Shown: one piece after another, positions 51,636-63,253 of the stretch
Position numbering within the stretch: the stretch's first letter is position 1
Layout of the letters: each line of letters starts with the position of its first letter
Assembly (NCBI GenBank): GCA_002917075.1
Contig: NTMA01000026.1
Location: forward strand, 62,001 to 126,000
Source of the DNA: Hawksworthiomyces lignivorus
Lineage: Eukaryota > Ascomycota > Sordariomycetes > Ophiostomatales > Ophiostomataceae
Reading direction: 5' to 3'
Length of the DNA stretch: 64,000 nt
The notes under the pieces: model-generated
Seen by the model: only the letters and a program-made list of their open reading frames with translations
The model's database searches: none
What the model was told of the DNA's origin: nothing
Program-made: the position numbers and the translations under genes

Positions 51636-54434
51636 TTATGCGATCTGCTGGAAAGCGCGGTTGATGGGAGAGCGGACGTTGGGGACGTCCTTCCAGAAGT
51701 CGATGGTGGCGACAGCGCGCTTGGAGATGCCCTCGGGCGTGAACTCGAATTTCTGTACAGGTGGTTAGTATTTCGCAGATAAAACGAGAGGGGACAAGAG
51801 AAAAACAAGGGGAAAAAAAAAGGCTGGGATCTCACCTTGTAGACGTCCTTGTACGGGCCGGAGGCACCGAAGCGGTTCAGGCCGAACTGCTCGTGGGTGT
51901 AGCGCTCCCAGCCGATGGTGGTCATAACCTCGACGGACAGAGAGGGGATGCCGTCGGGCAGGACGCTCAGGCGGTACTCCTTAGACTGGGCATCGAAGAC
52001 CTCGCAGCAGGGCATGGAGACGATGCGGGCCTTGATGTTGTGGTTGTCGGCCAGGTACTTGGCGGCGTCGACGCAGATGCCGACCTCGGAGCCGGTGGAG
52101 ACGAGGGTGATCTGGGCAGACTTGTCCTCGTGGAGGACGTAGCCGCCCTTGATGGCCTTCTCGACGGTGTTGTCGAGCTGGGGCAGGTTCTGGCGCGACA
52201 GGGCCAGGATGGTGGGGGTGTGCTTGGAGGTCAGGGCGACGTAGTAGGCGGCGCTGGTCTCGTTGCCGTCGGCGGGGCGCCACACCATGCAGTTGGGGAG
52301 GGCGCGGAAGTGAGCCAGGGTCTCGATAGGCTGGTGGGTAGGGCCGTCCTCGCCCAGGCCGATGGAGTCGTGGGTGGCGACCCAGATGACGCGGACCTGC
52401 GACAGAGCCGACAGGCGCACGGCGCCGGCGGCGTAGGAGACGAAGTTCAAAAAGGTACCGCCGTAGGGGAGGATGGTGCCGTAGGCAGCAAGGCCGTTCA
52501 TGATGGCGCCCATACCGTGCTCACGCACGCCGTAGCGGATGTAGCGGCCGGCGTAGTTGCCCAGGCCGGTGGAGGGGGGCTGCAGGTCGGTGGCGCCCTT
52601 CCACCGGGTCAGGTTGGAGCCCGTCAGATCGGCGGAACCGCCGAGCAGCTCGGGGATGACGCTCTCGATCTTGGTCAGGACAGTCTCAGAGAGCTTGCGG
52701 GATGCGACAGCGCCGTCGGTCGGCTTGTAGACGGGCAGAACCTTCTCCCAGCCCTCGGGCAGGTCGCCGGTGAGGCGGCGGACCAGGTCGTCGTGCTCGG
52801 CCTTGTACTTCTGGCCGTAGGCGGCAAAGAGCTTGTTCCACTCAGCCTCGGCGGCAGCGCCGGCGGCAGCGGTCTTGGCGGCCTGCTCGGAGACGGCCTG
52901 GGGAATGACGAAGCTCTCGCTGGGGTTGAAGCCGAACTTCTCCTTCAGCTGCTTGATGTCGTCAGCCTTGAGCGGCGAGCCGTGCACGCCGTGGGTGCCC
53001 TGCTGCAGAGAGCCGAACCCGATGACGGTGCGGAGCTTGATCAGGGTGGGCTTGTCCTTGACGGCCTGAGCGGCGCGGATGGCGGCCTCAATGCCCTCGA
53101 AGTTGTGGTCGCCGTCGGCGACGACGATGACGTGCCAGCCGTAGGCCTCGTAGCGCTTCACAACGTCCTCAGTGAAGGAGACGTTGGTGTCGCCGTCAAT
53201 GGAGATATGGTTGTCATCATAGATGGCAATCAGGTTGCCGAGCTGCAGATGGCCGGCAATGGACGAAGCCTCACCCGAGACACCCTCCTGCAAGCAACCA
53301 TCACCAAGGAAGACGTAGGTGTAGTTGTCGAACAGGTCGAAGCCGTCACGGTTGAAGGTGGCGGCAGAGTGAGCCTGGCCAATGGCCAGACCGACGGCGT
53401 TGGAGATACCCTGGCCAAGAGGGCCAGTGGTGACCTCAACACCGGGGGTGTCGTGAGCCTCGGGGTGACCGGGGGTGATGCTGTCGACTTGCTGTATATT
53501 GGGGGTGGAGGGGTCAGCAGCCGTATTTGAGGGAGAGGGGAGGGAGGCATGTGGAAGTTGTATGTAAGTAGAAATTTAGAGATACTCACGCGGAACTGCT
53601 TCAGGTCCTCAATGGTGAGGGGGTAGCCATAGAGGTGCAGGAGAGTGTAGAGAAGCACGCAAGCGTGGCCGTTCCTAGAGGCATAGCTGTCTTAGCATCT
53701 CATCTCATCTTGAGAAGCAGAGGACTGTGGAATGCACTTCATTGTCCTCTGCTTCTACCATTTTTGGGAGGTTTTCTTTCAGATATACTTACGACAGAAC
53801 GAAACGATCGCGGTTGGCCCACTTCGCGTTCTTGGGGTTGAACTTCATGAAACGGTTCCAAAGAACGTGAGCAACCGGCGCCATGCCCCTATAAGAAGGC
53901 GTACAGTGGTGAGTCTCATTTCATGATAGCTGTGCACCGGAGCTTCCAAAGCTTCAAGGAGAGCAGCCGAGAGTGAATTGGCATGTAGGGAGAGAGAGTG
54001 ACTTACATGGGGGCACCGGGGTGACCGGAGTTGGACTTGAAGGTGGTGTCGGCCTAGAAACATTGAGCGTCAACTGAGTTGCCTCTACAGTGAAGCTGCT
54101 GACAAGCAGCAAGTAGCATGAAGAACAAGACATAAAACGAGGTGAATTGGCCATTGTGAAGGCATTGAAATTATGAAAAATGAAGCTGATACACAGAGTG
54201 AAGCTGTGAGCAAGCTATGGAGTGTGAGGCCACTGCTCTGTGTGGAGAGGCGCGCAGAATACAGTGCCGGAATGAGGGGGCGGGGCAGACCAGCAAGCAG
54301 CAGCAGAGCAGCAGCAGAGCAGCAGCAGCAGCAGCAGCAACAGGAGCAACAATTCAAAGAAAAGAGAGTCGAAGACTTACTGCCAGGACACGGATCGTGT
54401 TGACAGCCAACTGGTCGACGTCGGTGTAGCCCAT
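51636..54434 (-). CDS. tkl1: Transketolase
   Basis: Six exons: 54434-54381, 54053-54007, 53888-53793, 53674-53590, 53491-51836, 51752-51636 (684 residues, the normal length). The protein reads [18 protein letters not shown], then [20 protein letters not shown] and [20 protein letters not shown]. The thiamine diphosphate motif [20 protein letters not shown] starts at residue 157. Later blocks include [40 protein letters not shown] (catalytic Glu) and [20 protein letters not shown]. It is the cytosolic pentose phosphate enzyme that moves two-carbon ketol units between sugar phosphates. Introns cluster at the 5' end. The first is 327 nt and contains a CAG/CTG repeat. The gene is divergent from eL22. 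Confidence 0.97.
54292..54352. repeat. CAG/CTG repeat in transketolase intron 1
   Basis: An interrupted run of CAG (plus strand; CTG on the transcribed sense) over about 60 bp inside the first intron, close to the donor site of exon 1. Confidence 0.85.
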
Positions 54435-56920
54435 GATGACGGTATTGAGGATTAATTCTTGACAGGAGCTGGGAGAGATGTGCAGATGGATGGAGAAGGA
54501 GAAGGAAAAAAAGGAAAGAGAAGAAAAAAAAGAAAAAGAGAAGAGGCAGATAAAAATAAAATAATAATCAAAGGGAAATAAAGAGAAGAATGGAAGCAAC
54601 GGGGGTTTCTTAGGACACCCCTCTCCAGAAAAGGAAAAAAAGGGCCAGAGGGATACCTACCACCTACAGTACAGTATTACGAAAGTATTAATTATTAGAT
54701 ACCAGGTTTACGAAAGAATATGTAATTTACTATGAGAGAGGTCTACAGCACGCTAATGAAAACAAGATCGGGAAGCTTGAAGAATGGAATTTCTCAGCAG
54801 ACAAGCAAGAAAAGGGTCTTTTTTTCTTTTCTCCGGGGGCGATGATGAGTGAAGTCATAATGGAGGGGGGGAGAGGAGGGGGAGGATGTGGAGGGACAAC
54901 CAAAGACGGTTTCAGGCTGGAAAAGGCATACTTAGTGTTAGCCCAGCTCAGGTGTAACGGGGATATATTTGCGTCCCGCTTTCAACGGGCGGACTGGCCT
55001 CCCGCCATACTGAGAACAGGGCGGGCAGCAGGACCAGCAGAGCCAGCATGGCTCTGAACCAAGAGCTCCCGCACGGGGCAGCTGTGGCCAGCAGCCCAGC
55101 AGCCCAGCAGCCAAGCAGCTCAGCAGCACAGAAAAAAAAAAAGGCTCTGATTTTGCTTGGGGGTGGTGGTGGGGCCAACTAGCAAAACCCATCGTCTTTT
55201 CTCGGCAGGATAAATGCTCGTGCAAAATCCGCATGCATGCAGTTTTGCTGTACGAGTACTACGGTATTACGGTATTACGGGGCCCAGGCTCAAGACGGTG
55301 CCCCGCCAATTGTCCACTGTCGCGCTACGGAATGCTCTACTGTCGCCACTCTGCGGAATGCCGGGCCCTTGTTGATTGTGCTCTGACAAAGCTCATGACA
55401 AAATATGATGAAGCAGGAGAGGCAGATGGAAAGATAGGGAGAGCTTCTGAGGCCTTGACGTTATCATGAGATGACTACTGTCCTGGATAAGCAGAAGCAG
55501 GCCAATGGCGTCTACCTGCCCCAAACACAAAAGTTCCTGACACAATAATGTAACTCTTTTTCTTTGCCAGACACCCCACCCAGCCGGTATTGGGGCCGGC
55601 GTCTGGCCGTCTTTGCCCCTCTTCACCTTGAAATTATTATTACAAGATGCTTTGAAATGAGCACAAACGCAGCGCCGCGTGCAGAGCTTTGTTTGAATTG
55701 TGCACGTATCGTGTGCAGGCACAAATCCTTGTCCCCTGGCCTGGAAGTGCAGTGCATGGGGGAATAGAAACACAACAAGCTTGGAGATTGTTTCGATGGG
55801 AGGCGCCTGAGGAACAAGCGGCGTCTCAGTCAGCTAAAAAAAAAAAAAAAAAAAAAAAAAACAGCTGTCTGTACTCGTACAAGGCCAAGCTCGCTGCCGG
55901 GATGTGCAACCAGGATTGAGCATGAAGCATGGCATGGTGCTTTTGCGGCCCTTTGTGTCTCGTCTTGTTTCTCACCTTTGCATCTGCTGTTCCACAATGT
56001 GATTGCCATGGCGATGAGGCCTTCTGGGGAGGCAGCTGCAAACAAATATCTGTTCTACGTTAGACAAGAAACAATGCTACAAAGCCACAATGCTACAATA
56101 CTACAATACTGCTTTCGTCTGTATGCTCAGGCAAATAAAGCATGCTAAGGCAAAATGAAGTATGCCCAGCATGCCCAGGTAAATAAAACGCGCAAAGTTT
56201 GCCCCGACACGCGGACTTGTCTCCGGTTCTAGATCACGATAGCGAGACTTTTCGGTTTTTGCTAAGACGTGGCGGAGATGCTGCTTTTGTATGCTGCGCT
56301 TCTAACGGCAAAATTGCCGCATTGAAAGGAGACGTTTCTGTCTCAAAAAAGAGCAAAAAAACGGATGCTTTGCCTTGCATTGATAACATGCGGAAATGAC
56401 AACGGACAATGGACACGAGATCTACAGATAGACGATGAATGGCTCGCCCGGTTGGGCAACGTTTTCCACGGCCAATTTTTTGCGGCGAGTGATTTTGTAT
56501 GCGGATGGAGCATGGAAGGCTTATAATAGATAGATGCCAAAAGTGGAACTTACAGAAAATGCTGGAGCACAGTCCTAAACTACAGTGTAAAATTACCTCC
56601 CACGGCTTTGCGCTTAGAGCCGACAACCACCTTCGGGTTACCTGTTTTGGGCTGGACCATTTACGGAAAAATACTGTTCCGTGAGCCCTAATTTTTTTCT
56701 TCAATTTACTTTTTTTTTTCTGTGTAAAGTGGGGCTTCAACGATCGCGACTGGGGATTGGAAGGCTCTTTTTTTTTCTGCCGGTGCTAGAGTTTTGCGAT
56801 TTACATCTACAACCCAAATTCTCCACGAACAAAATATCGACGGCGCAGGATTCGACTTCTTTGCGTTCATAATACCCCTTTTATTTCACAAATCTCAGAT
56901 TCTTCAATCCAGTCTCTACA
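54435..56920. promoter_or_regulatory. Divergent promoter region transketolase / eL22
   Basis: About 2.5 kb between two highly expressed divergent genes. It includes a purine-rich stretch just upstream of transketolase (54490-54600), an AGCAGCCC repeat at 55090-55125 and an A-run at 55837-55861. The part 56170-56690 has weakly coding-like fragments in changing frames but no intact gene. Confidence 0.5.
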
Positions 56921-57614
56921 ATGGCTCCCTCTCAGATCGTATGTACAGGATGAACTCCCAAGTCCCCCCCATGACGACCAAAAAAACGAACTGCTTTGCT
57001 GCTTTGGCAATATCCCGTTCACCTTTTGTATTTTTCTTCATTTTGCCATGATGCAGTAGGCTAAGTTTTTTTTTCCTTTCCCATGTATAGAAGAAGACCG
57101 GCAAGCAGGCCAAGGTGACGAAGAAGGTAAGCAAATCAGTCTCTCCACCCCCCCTCAAGACTTACCATCTCGGACAACTAACACCACCGCTTGTGCAGTT
57201 CGTCATCAACGCCTCGCAGCCCGCCAGCGACAAGATCTTCGACGTCTCGGCCTTCGAGAAGTACCTGAACGAGCGCATCAAGGTTGACGGCCGTGTCGGC
57301 AACCTGGGCAACACCATCGCCATCTCCCAGTCTGGCGACGGCAAGATCGAGATCGTTGCCCACAACGACCTGTCCGGCCGCTACCTCAAGTACCTGTACG
57401 TTTTGTTCTCTCGCACGCTGCTGTGGTCCAGTCTTTCTCGTTCACTCGCTCTCTTGTGATCGTCTGCTGACCTAGTCGGAATTCTAGGACCAAGAAGTTC
57501 CTGAAGAAGATGCAGCTCCGCGACTGGCTGCGCGTGGTGTCCACCTCCAAGGGCGTCTACGAGCTCAAGTTCTTCAACGTCGTCAACGACGAGGATGCCG
57601 AGGACGACGAGTAA
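56921..57614 (+). CDS. rpl22: Ribosomal protein eL22
   Basis: Four exons: 56921-56938 (18 nt), 57091-57126, 57199-57395, 57488-57614 (125 residues). The spliced protein reads [18 protein letters not shown], then [20 protein letters not shown] and [60 protein letters not shown], and an acidic end DEDAEDDE, the standard eL22 layout. It is a structural part of the 60S subunit near the exit tunnel. As in other fungal ribosomal protein genes, short exons and introns sit at the very 5' end. The four-exon structure keeps frame throughout. Confidence 0.97.
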
Positions 57615-58170
57615 GCGTAGCGCCTCGCGCTGCACGCTGCTCGCCGGGGACCTGGCTGTTAGGCAATTTGGACCGGGGCCAAAGAGGTGTCCCGCATCAG
57701 GGCTCCCTTGGCTTTCCCGTGTGTATTGGAAAGTCACATCGGCAAACTGTTCGGATTGATGTACCAGTGCTGTTTGCCTTCACAAGAAGGCAAAGCCAAG
57801 CCAAACCAAAAACAAAAATAGAAGGGGTTTAAAAAAAAATATCAAAAATAGACGAAAAAGCTGTCTTTTTGACGCACTCAAGTATTGTGACTTCGAATGC
57901 TATATAAAGTTGTGAAACTTGTAAAAAAAACTCCAGTGTGATACATGGTCAAAAGAAGAGCATGCAAAAAATGCTCAGACCCAAAAGTTGATTCCCTCGC
58001 CCTTGTTCCTGGTAAATAATGATAATGTCGCTCAATGAAAGACCTGGCGGTCCTGAATATGCCTTCTCTTCTCTTCTCCTTTTCCCGCCGTTCTGTCCTC
58101 ATATGCTTCTCTATCTTCCCTTCTTTTGTTCCTCTTCGCCTACGCGCTTCCCTCCCCGCCGGCCCTCCGC
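57615..58170. other. Intergenic, convergent 3' flanks
   Basis: A 556-bp spacer with A-rich sequence at 57800-57860, between eL22 and the mitochondrial carrier. No gene is seen. Confidence 0.55.
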
Positions 58171-59261
58171 TCATGGCAGCGTGCGCATGACGGCCTCGAA
58201 GGCGACGAGGGCCATGGCGTTGGCGGGAAAGGCGCGGAGGAAGCTGGGGAGGAAGCCGCGGAAGAAGCCCGGCAGGCCGGCCTCGCGGTAGACGGCGCGG
58301 GCGGCGTCGCGCCAGCGGGGGAAGCGCGGGGTGCCGTCGTTGAGGGGGCCGCCGAGGGGGTCGGTCATGATGCGCTGCTTGACGACGTCGCTGGGGTAGG
58401 CGACGATCCAGAAGACCTGGGCGGACAGGCCGCCGGCCCAGAAGTTGACGAGGGCGGGCGGCAGCGCGGTCTTGTCGCGCAGCAGCCGCGAGAAGACGTC
58501 GTAGCTGCCCCACCAGAAGAAGAAGAAGGACCGGAACAGCATGGTCGCGCCCAGCCCGTGGTAGATGCCGCGCCGCAGGCCATGCGCCCGGTAGATCTTG
58601 CCGGCGCAGTCCAGCGGGCCGTGGTACAGCCGGTCGGCCTTGCGCGCCGCGTACTGCACCTGCAGCCGCGCCTTGATGTGCTCAAACGGCGCCGCCACGA
58701 AGCTCACCGTGAACCCCGCGCCCACGCCCGCGATGCCGTGCGCGTACGACGGCAGCGCGGGGCCCCCCGCCGCCGCCGCCGCCGTCCCGCCCCCAGCCGT
58801 CGCCGCCGCGTTTGGGTCCAGCCCGAACACGTGCTTGCCCAGCAGCTTCTTGTACACCGTCAGGCTGCCCAGCATCACGCTGTCCATGAACATCCAGCCC
58901 ACCAGCGGCGGCGTCGCGCCCTTGTACAGCGCCCGCACGCCCTCGTGCCGCACCGTCTGCACGAGGCAGGCCAGCGGCCCCGAAAAGCGCTCCGCCGACG
59001 TCGTCTGCATGCGCACCTTGATCGTGTCGAACGGATGGCCGACTGAGAGGAGGGTGTTAGCAGGGGGGGGGGGAAAGGGAGAAAACGCCTATTTCCTCAA
59101 AAGCAAGCAAGATTGCGTGTGTGCCACCTACCGGACAGCTTGGCGATGCCCGAGAACACGCCCGCTACGAAGCCCTTGTAGTGCTTTGACGAGCCCTCAG
59201 CTACCACAGGCGGCTTGGCCAAGGTCGCTGCCGCCGCGACTGGCGGTTTTTGTGTCGCCAT
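58171..59261 (-). CDS. Mitochondrial carrier family protein (YMC1/AmcA-like)
   Basis: Two exons, 59261-59132 and 59042-58171, with an 89-nt intron (GTAGGT...CTCAG), giving 333 residues. Three tandem carrier repeats show the signature P-x-D/E-x-x-K/R: HPFDTIKVRMQ at the splice junction, APFEHIKARLQVQY, and AYPSDVVKQRIM. Paired transmembrane segments include HYKGFVAGVFSGIAKLSVGH and LVNFWAGGLSAQVFWIVAYP. The protein acts in the inner mitochondrial membrane. GIAKLSVGHPFDT and the overall order resemble YMC1/YMC2 and Aspergillus AmcA, carriers of amino-acid-related anions; the substrate is inferred only. A Gly/Ala-rich insert lies between repeats 1 and 2. Confidence 0.9.
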
Positions 59262-60427
59262 GGAGAAAGTATGTGGTTGCGAGAACTAAGGAGAGAGACA
59301 GAGAAGGTTGTGTAAGAGCCAAGGGCACGGCTATGCTGTCGTAATTTTTTTTTATTTTTTATTTTCCTTTCTGTAGTGAGCACTACTGCGTGTCCATGAG
59401 GAAAGTCGACATCCGCAAAATGTACAAGACAAGAAAGTCGTCGCCGGATAGATGCTAGAACGAATATGAAATCGAGAAAGAAGAAGAGGAGGAGGAGGAG
59501 GAGCTACAGTATAGAAAAACAAAAAAAAGGGTAGAGGAGAGCAGAGCAAAGCAGAGCTGAGCTTCACTCGGGTATTGGCTGCCGTGTGTGAACTCTCAGA
59601 AGCCCTGTTTGTTCATGCATCCCCAAGTCCAAGAAATATTCAAAATGCTTTGCGAACGGCAGTCAATTGGGCAGTTCTGCTGCCGCCAGCAAACCCCACG
59701 GCGGTCTCGGAGCGATCTGAAAGATTCGTCCAATGCACAGGTTTGCATCGTTGCAGTGGGCGGTCCGGGGTTCTATTAGTGTCCCCGGGCCAGAAGAACA
59801 AGGGCCTGTCTATTAGTTGTCTTTGGGGAAGAGAGGGGAGCAAGCTAAGATGGCACATGGTTGAAGGACAAAAGAAAATTAATATATATGTGGGTGGGAC
59901 AGGGTGCCAGCCAGCAGACAAGGGTCCAGTGTTAAAAAAAAAGCTACTAATTATTAATACGGTATTCTCTGCAAATACGCCGGGCGTGCTCAGTTCTCTG
60001 TTTCTCATCCTCTATGACATGGCGATGCTAGTCATCGCTTATACTTGCCTCGACTTTTAGTTCACAGAGAAAAGCATGCTTGAGGAATGTGCGGATAGCT
60101 TTCATTTTCACCGAATATCCAAGATCCGCAGTGTGTGTGTGCGCGCGTGTGTGTATGTATGTGTAATAAAACAGGACAAAAGAATAACTGCCGAGATTGC
60201 GTTGAGCTTGCTCTCGCTGCTTCTTCAGACATATGCTCCCAGAGACTCGTTACAAAATCCTCTGATGCTCCAAGACGTCTCGCTGCTCGCAAGGAGACAA
60301 TGCGTCTAATGCGTCTCCCCCCCCCCCCCCCCCCCCCCCTCTTCTTCTAATGCTGTCTGTGTCTCTCTCTCTTCTCTACTCAGACCCTTTTCACTTCATC
60401 TTTTTTTTTTCTTTTCTTTTCTCCGCC
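59262..60427. other. Intergenic, about 1.2 kb
   Basis: Leader of the carrier gene plus the 3' flank of the GT8 gene. It has a GT-rich stretch (60129-60161) and a C homopolymer of about 22 (60317-60339). A 161-codon plus-strand frame (59575-60060) has no family likeness and is not called. Confidence 0.5.
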
Positions 60428-61532
60428 TCAGAACCCGTCTGCCAGCCCCTCTGCGCGCTCCGCCGCCTTGCGCGCGCGGTTGGCCTCGGCCCACCAGCCG
60501 TGCGAGGCCTCGTTGCGGGGGTCGCGGACGACGCCAGCGCGCAGGGCGCCCGTGGCGGGGTCGAGCTCCTCCCAGGGGTTGGGCGTGAGGATGTAGTGGA
60601 CGTTCTTGACGCGGTCGTCGCGCCAGATGGCGTCGTGGACGCCGGGCCAGCGCAGCGTCTTGAGCGCGTTGTAGACGTAGGGCAGGGCGACCCAGCGGCC
60701 GCGGAACAGCGTCGACAGCAGGCTCTGGTCGGCAAAGTCGAGGTCCGCCGCGTTCTCGTCCATGTACTGCACGATGCGCGCAAACAGCGGCGCGCTCGGG
60801 TTGACCACCTGCAGCCCGCCGTTGACCAGGTGCACGCCCATGGGCTGCCCCGGCTGCGACGGGTCCGCCCCCGCCGTCTGCGCCGCCTCCGGCGTGCCGT
60901 GCTGCGTCGTGAACGCGCAGTTGGCCGGCACCCAGTCCGCCGGGTAGTGCGTCTTGCCCAGCGGGTTGCACACGCACGCGTGCCCCGCCGCGAACACCCG
61001 CCGCGAAGACGCCGGCGCCGGCTCCTGCGCCGCCAGCTCCGGGTCGTCCAGCGGCAGGTCCATCAGCTCGTCCATGTTCTGCCGCACCAGCATGTCGCTG
61101 TCCAGCTGCACCACCCGCCGGTACTGCGTCAGCCCAAACGGCGTCAGCTTGCTCCAGCAGTCGTAGAACCGCGGGTCCGCGCTGTAGTCCCGCGTCGACT
61201 TGGTCGGCAGCAGATACGCGATGCGCTGGTGCGGGATGCTCCGCGCCGCCAGCGCCCGCTGCCCCTCCTCGGGAAACGAGTCCGTGTACAGCGCCACCAG
61301 CGGGTACGCCGACTTGACGTTCTTCAGCGAGGCGTCGAGCGTCAGGAGGCCTGGCAGATAGTCCAGGTTGGTGATGAGCGTCGTCCAGACTGCTGCAGTG
61401 TCAGCTCAGCTGCAAACTTACACAGCCGCTACTTCTCAGCCTTTTTTTGCGCCGTCTTGTTTCTTCTTCTGTTCTGTAGTCGGCGCCATCCTTACCTTTG
61501 TCTGAGTCGACTGCCCGCTTGCCGTCCGACAT
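60428..61532 (-). CDS. Glycosyltransferase family 8 protein
   Basis: Two exons, 61532-61496 and 61389-60428, with a 106-nt intron, giving 332 residues. The spliced start reads MSDGKRAVDSDKVWTTLITN, then LDYLPGLLTLDASLKNVKSA. The metal-binding DxD is QLDSDMLVRQNMDEL (Asp109-Ser-Asp111). HLVNGGLQVVNPSAPLFARI and DQSLLSTLFRGRWVALPYVY follow, and KNVHYILTPNPWEE takes the place of the usual final His/Lys-Pro-Trp motif. This matches the glycogenin/galactinol-synthase-like group of nucleotide-sugar-dependent, retaining transferases. No signal peptide is visible, so it is probably cytosolic. The sugar donor and acceptor are unknown. It is a stand-alone enzyme without the long glycogenin tail, so a glycogenin assignment is not supported. 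Confidence 0.9.
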
Positions 61533-62648
61533 GGCGAAAGTCTCGGAGGAGGTAAGAGGCGAGGCAAAGTCGGAGGGGCGAAGTACAGTAGGGGACGTGA
61601 TCCGCTAAAAATGCTAAGAACGAGGTTTGCGAAAGAGCTGACACGGAGAGAGAGATCTACAAGAAAATATTACAGAAAGATCTAGACAAGGTCGAAGCGA
61701 AAGCTAGAAAACAAGGCAGAAGCCAGACGCGGATAAGCTCGCTTAAACAAAAAAAGAGTGCCAGGCGTCTGGACTTCTGCCGGGCATGACGCCATACTAG
61801 CGCCGAAAAAGCTCTCTTCTTACAGAGCTCCTCTGCTCTATAATACGGCTATTACTCGCATGAAGAGCGCCGCCCAGATGAAATCGGCTCTATGTATGTA
61901 TGTAAGGGCGCGGGGCAGCTTCGATCTCCTGAGAGAGATAAGATAAGAAGCCATCGCCACAGGAGAGGGGCAGCAAAAGTCTCAGATGCTGTAAGCCGAC
62001 TGCATCTCAAGCTGAGCCGACAGCAGCCACCACGTAAGCACGAGCATCATTGTGTTCGACTCAACCCTGCGGATGCAATATATATTCAGTTCCGCCAAGA
62101 AAGGGGGGCCACGTGTGCTCCAGTGCTTTCTCTATTTGCTTTGGGAAGAGCTGGCAGAATAGCAGATGCAACAGGCGCAGCAAACACAAAATACACAAGA
62201 CAGAGCAAAGATGGACAGAAACATTTGAGACACAAGTATAGAAAATGGAATGTGGTTACAACTTAAAAACCGAAAACGGATTCAGAGCAAGAAAAAAAAA
62301 CAAAAAAACGCCACCCGCCCGATGCTGGTTTCTCTGACTCAGGTGGAGTAATGGACGGCGTGGTATGGTATAGTATAGCTGGTATAGTACTGATGAGATG
62401 GTGGCAGGCTGCATGGTGGCTTGATTGCTTTTCATGTTCCCTCCCTCCCAAAAATAAAAAATAAAAATAAAAAAACAATCTTCAGACTAGAAACATAAAG
62501 AAACGATGATAAAAACAACCTGAAAACTCCTTGATTGTGCTTCTTGTCGTATGGTCTAGAATCAAAGATGCTCGAACAGATATGAAAAGGAAAATGAAAA
62601 AGAGAAGCGCGAATTAAAAGCGGGCACAGTTCGTTGTCGTTGAGGTCA
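61533..62648. other. Intergenic, about 1.1 kb
   Basis: Leader of the GT8 gene and 3' flank of ATG2, AT-rich toward 62280-62500 with A-runs. No gene is supported. Confidence 0.5.
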
Positions 62649-63212
62649 TTACGGAGCCGAAGTCCCCGGCTGGTCTGCAAAAATCGAAATGAGTGAGATG
62701 ATGCTAGTGAGGTGGGAGACAGAAGGCTGTCGTCTATGAAACTTCTACATGCGGCCAGGACCAGATTTGTATTTCTAAATAGCATCATTACGTTAGTGGG
62801 TGAACATGACAGAAAAAAAAAGGAAATGAAGAGAGAAAATGGTATGAGAGCCGACGAGTAGTAGGGACGAGAGTGCGTAGATGTAGAAAAAGAAAAACTC
62901 ACGTCTTCGGCCCGCCGCAGGTTCTGCGGGTCCAGGCTGTTGGTCGCGCCCATGAGCGTCTGCCCGATGGCCTTGGTGGCGCCGATGGCCGGCCGGAAGA
63001 TGATGGTCGGCGCGTGCCGGATCACCACCTTGGCCGCGCCCGCCGCGCTGGTGCTCTCGCGCACCTCGGCCGGCACCGCGATGATGGCGTCGCGCGCAAT
63101 GTTGAGATCGCGCGCTAGGCTGCCGTACGCGTGCCGCAAGCCCTGCACCACGTCCGTCGGCTGGTCCGCGTACAGGCTGATCTGCTTGCGCTCGTCGTCC
63201 GAGTTGTCGTCC

Positions 63213-63253
<41 letters not shown>

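Noticed and set aside
51761..53530. 589-codon plus-strand frame antisense to transketolase
   Set aside because: It is a codon-bias shadow of a strongly biased gene; Gly/Val/Leu-rich product with no motif.
58126..59046. 306-codon plus-strand frame antisense to the mitochondrial carrier
   Set aside because: It is a shadow of the GC-rich carrier exon, with an Arg/Ala/His-rich product.
60350..61555. 401-codon plus-strand frame antisense to the GT8 gene
   Set aside because: The sense strand encodes a clear GT8 enzyme; the antisense product is Arg/Val/Leu repeats.
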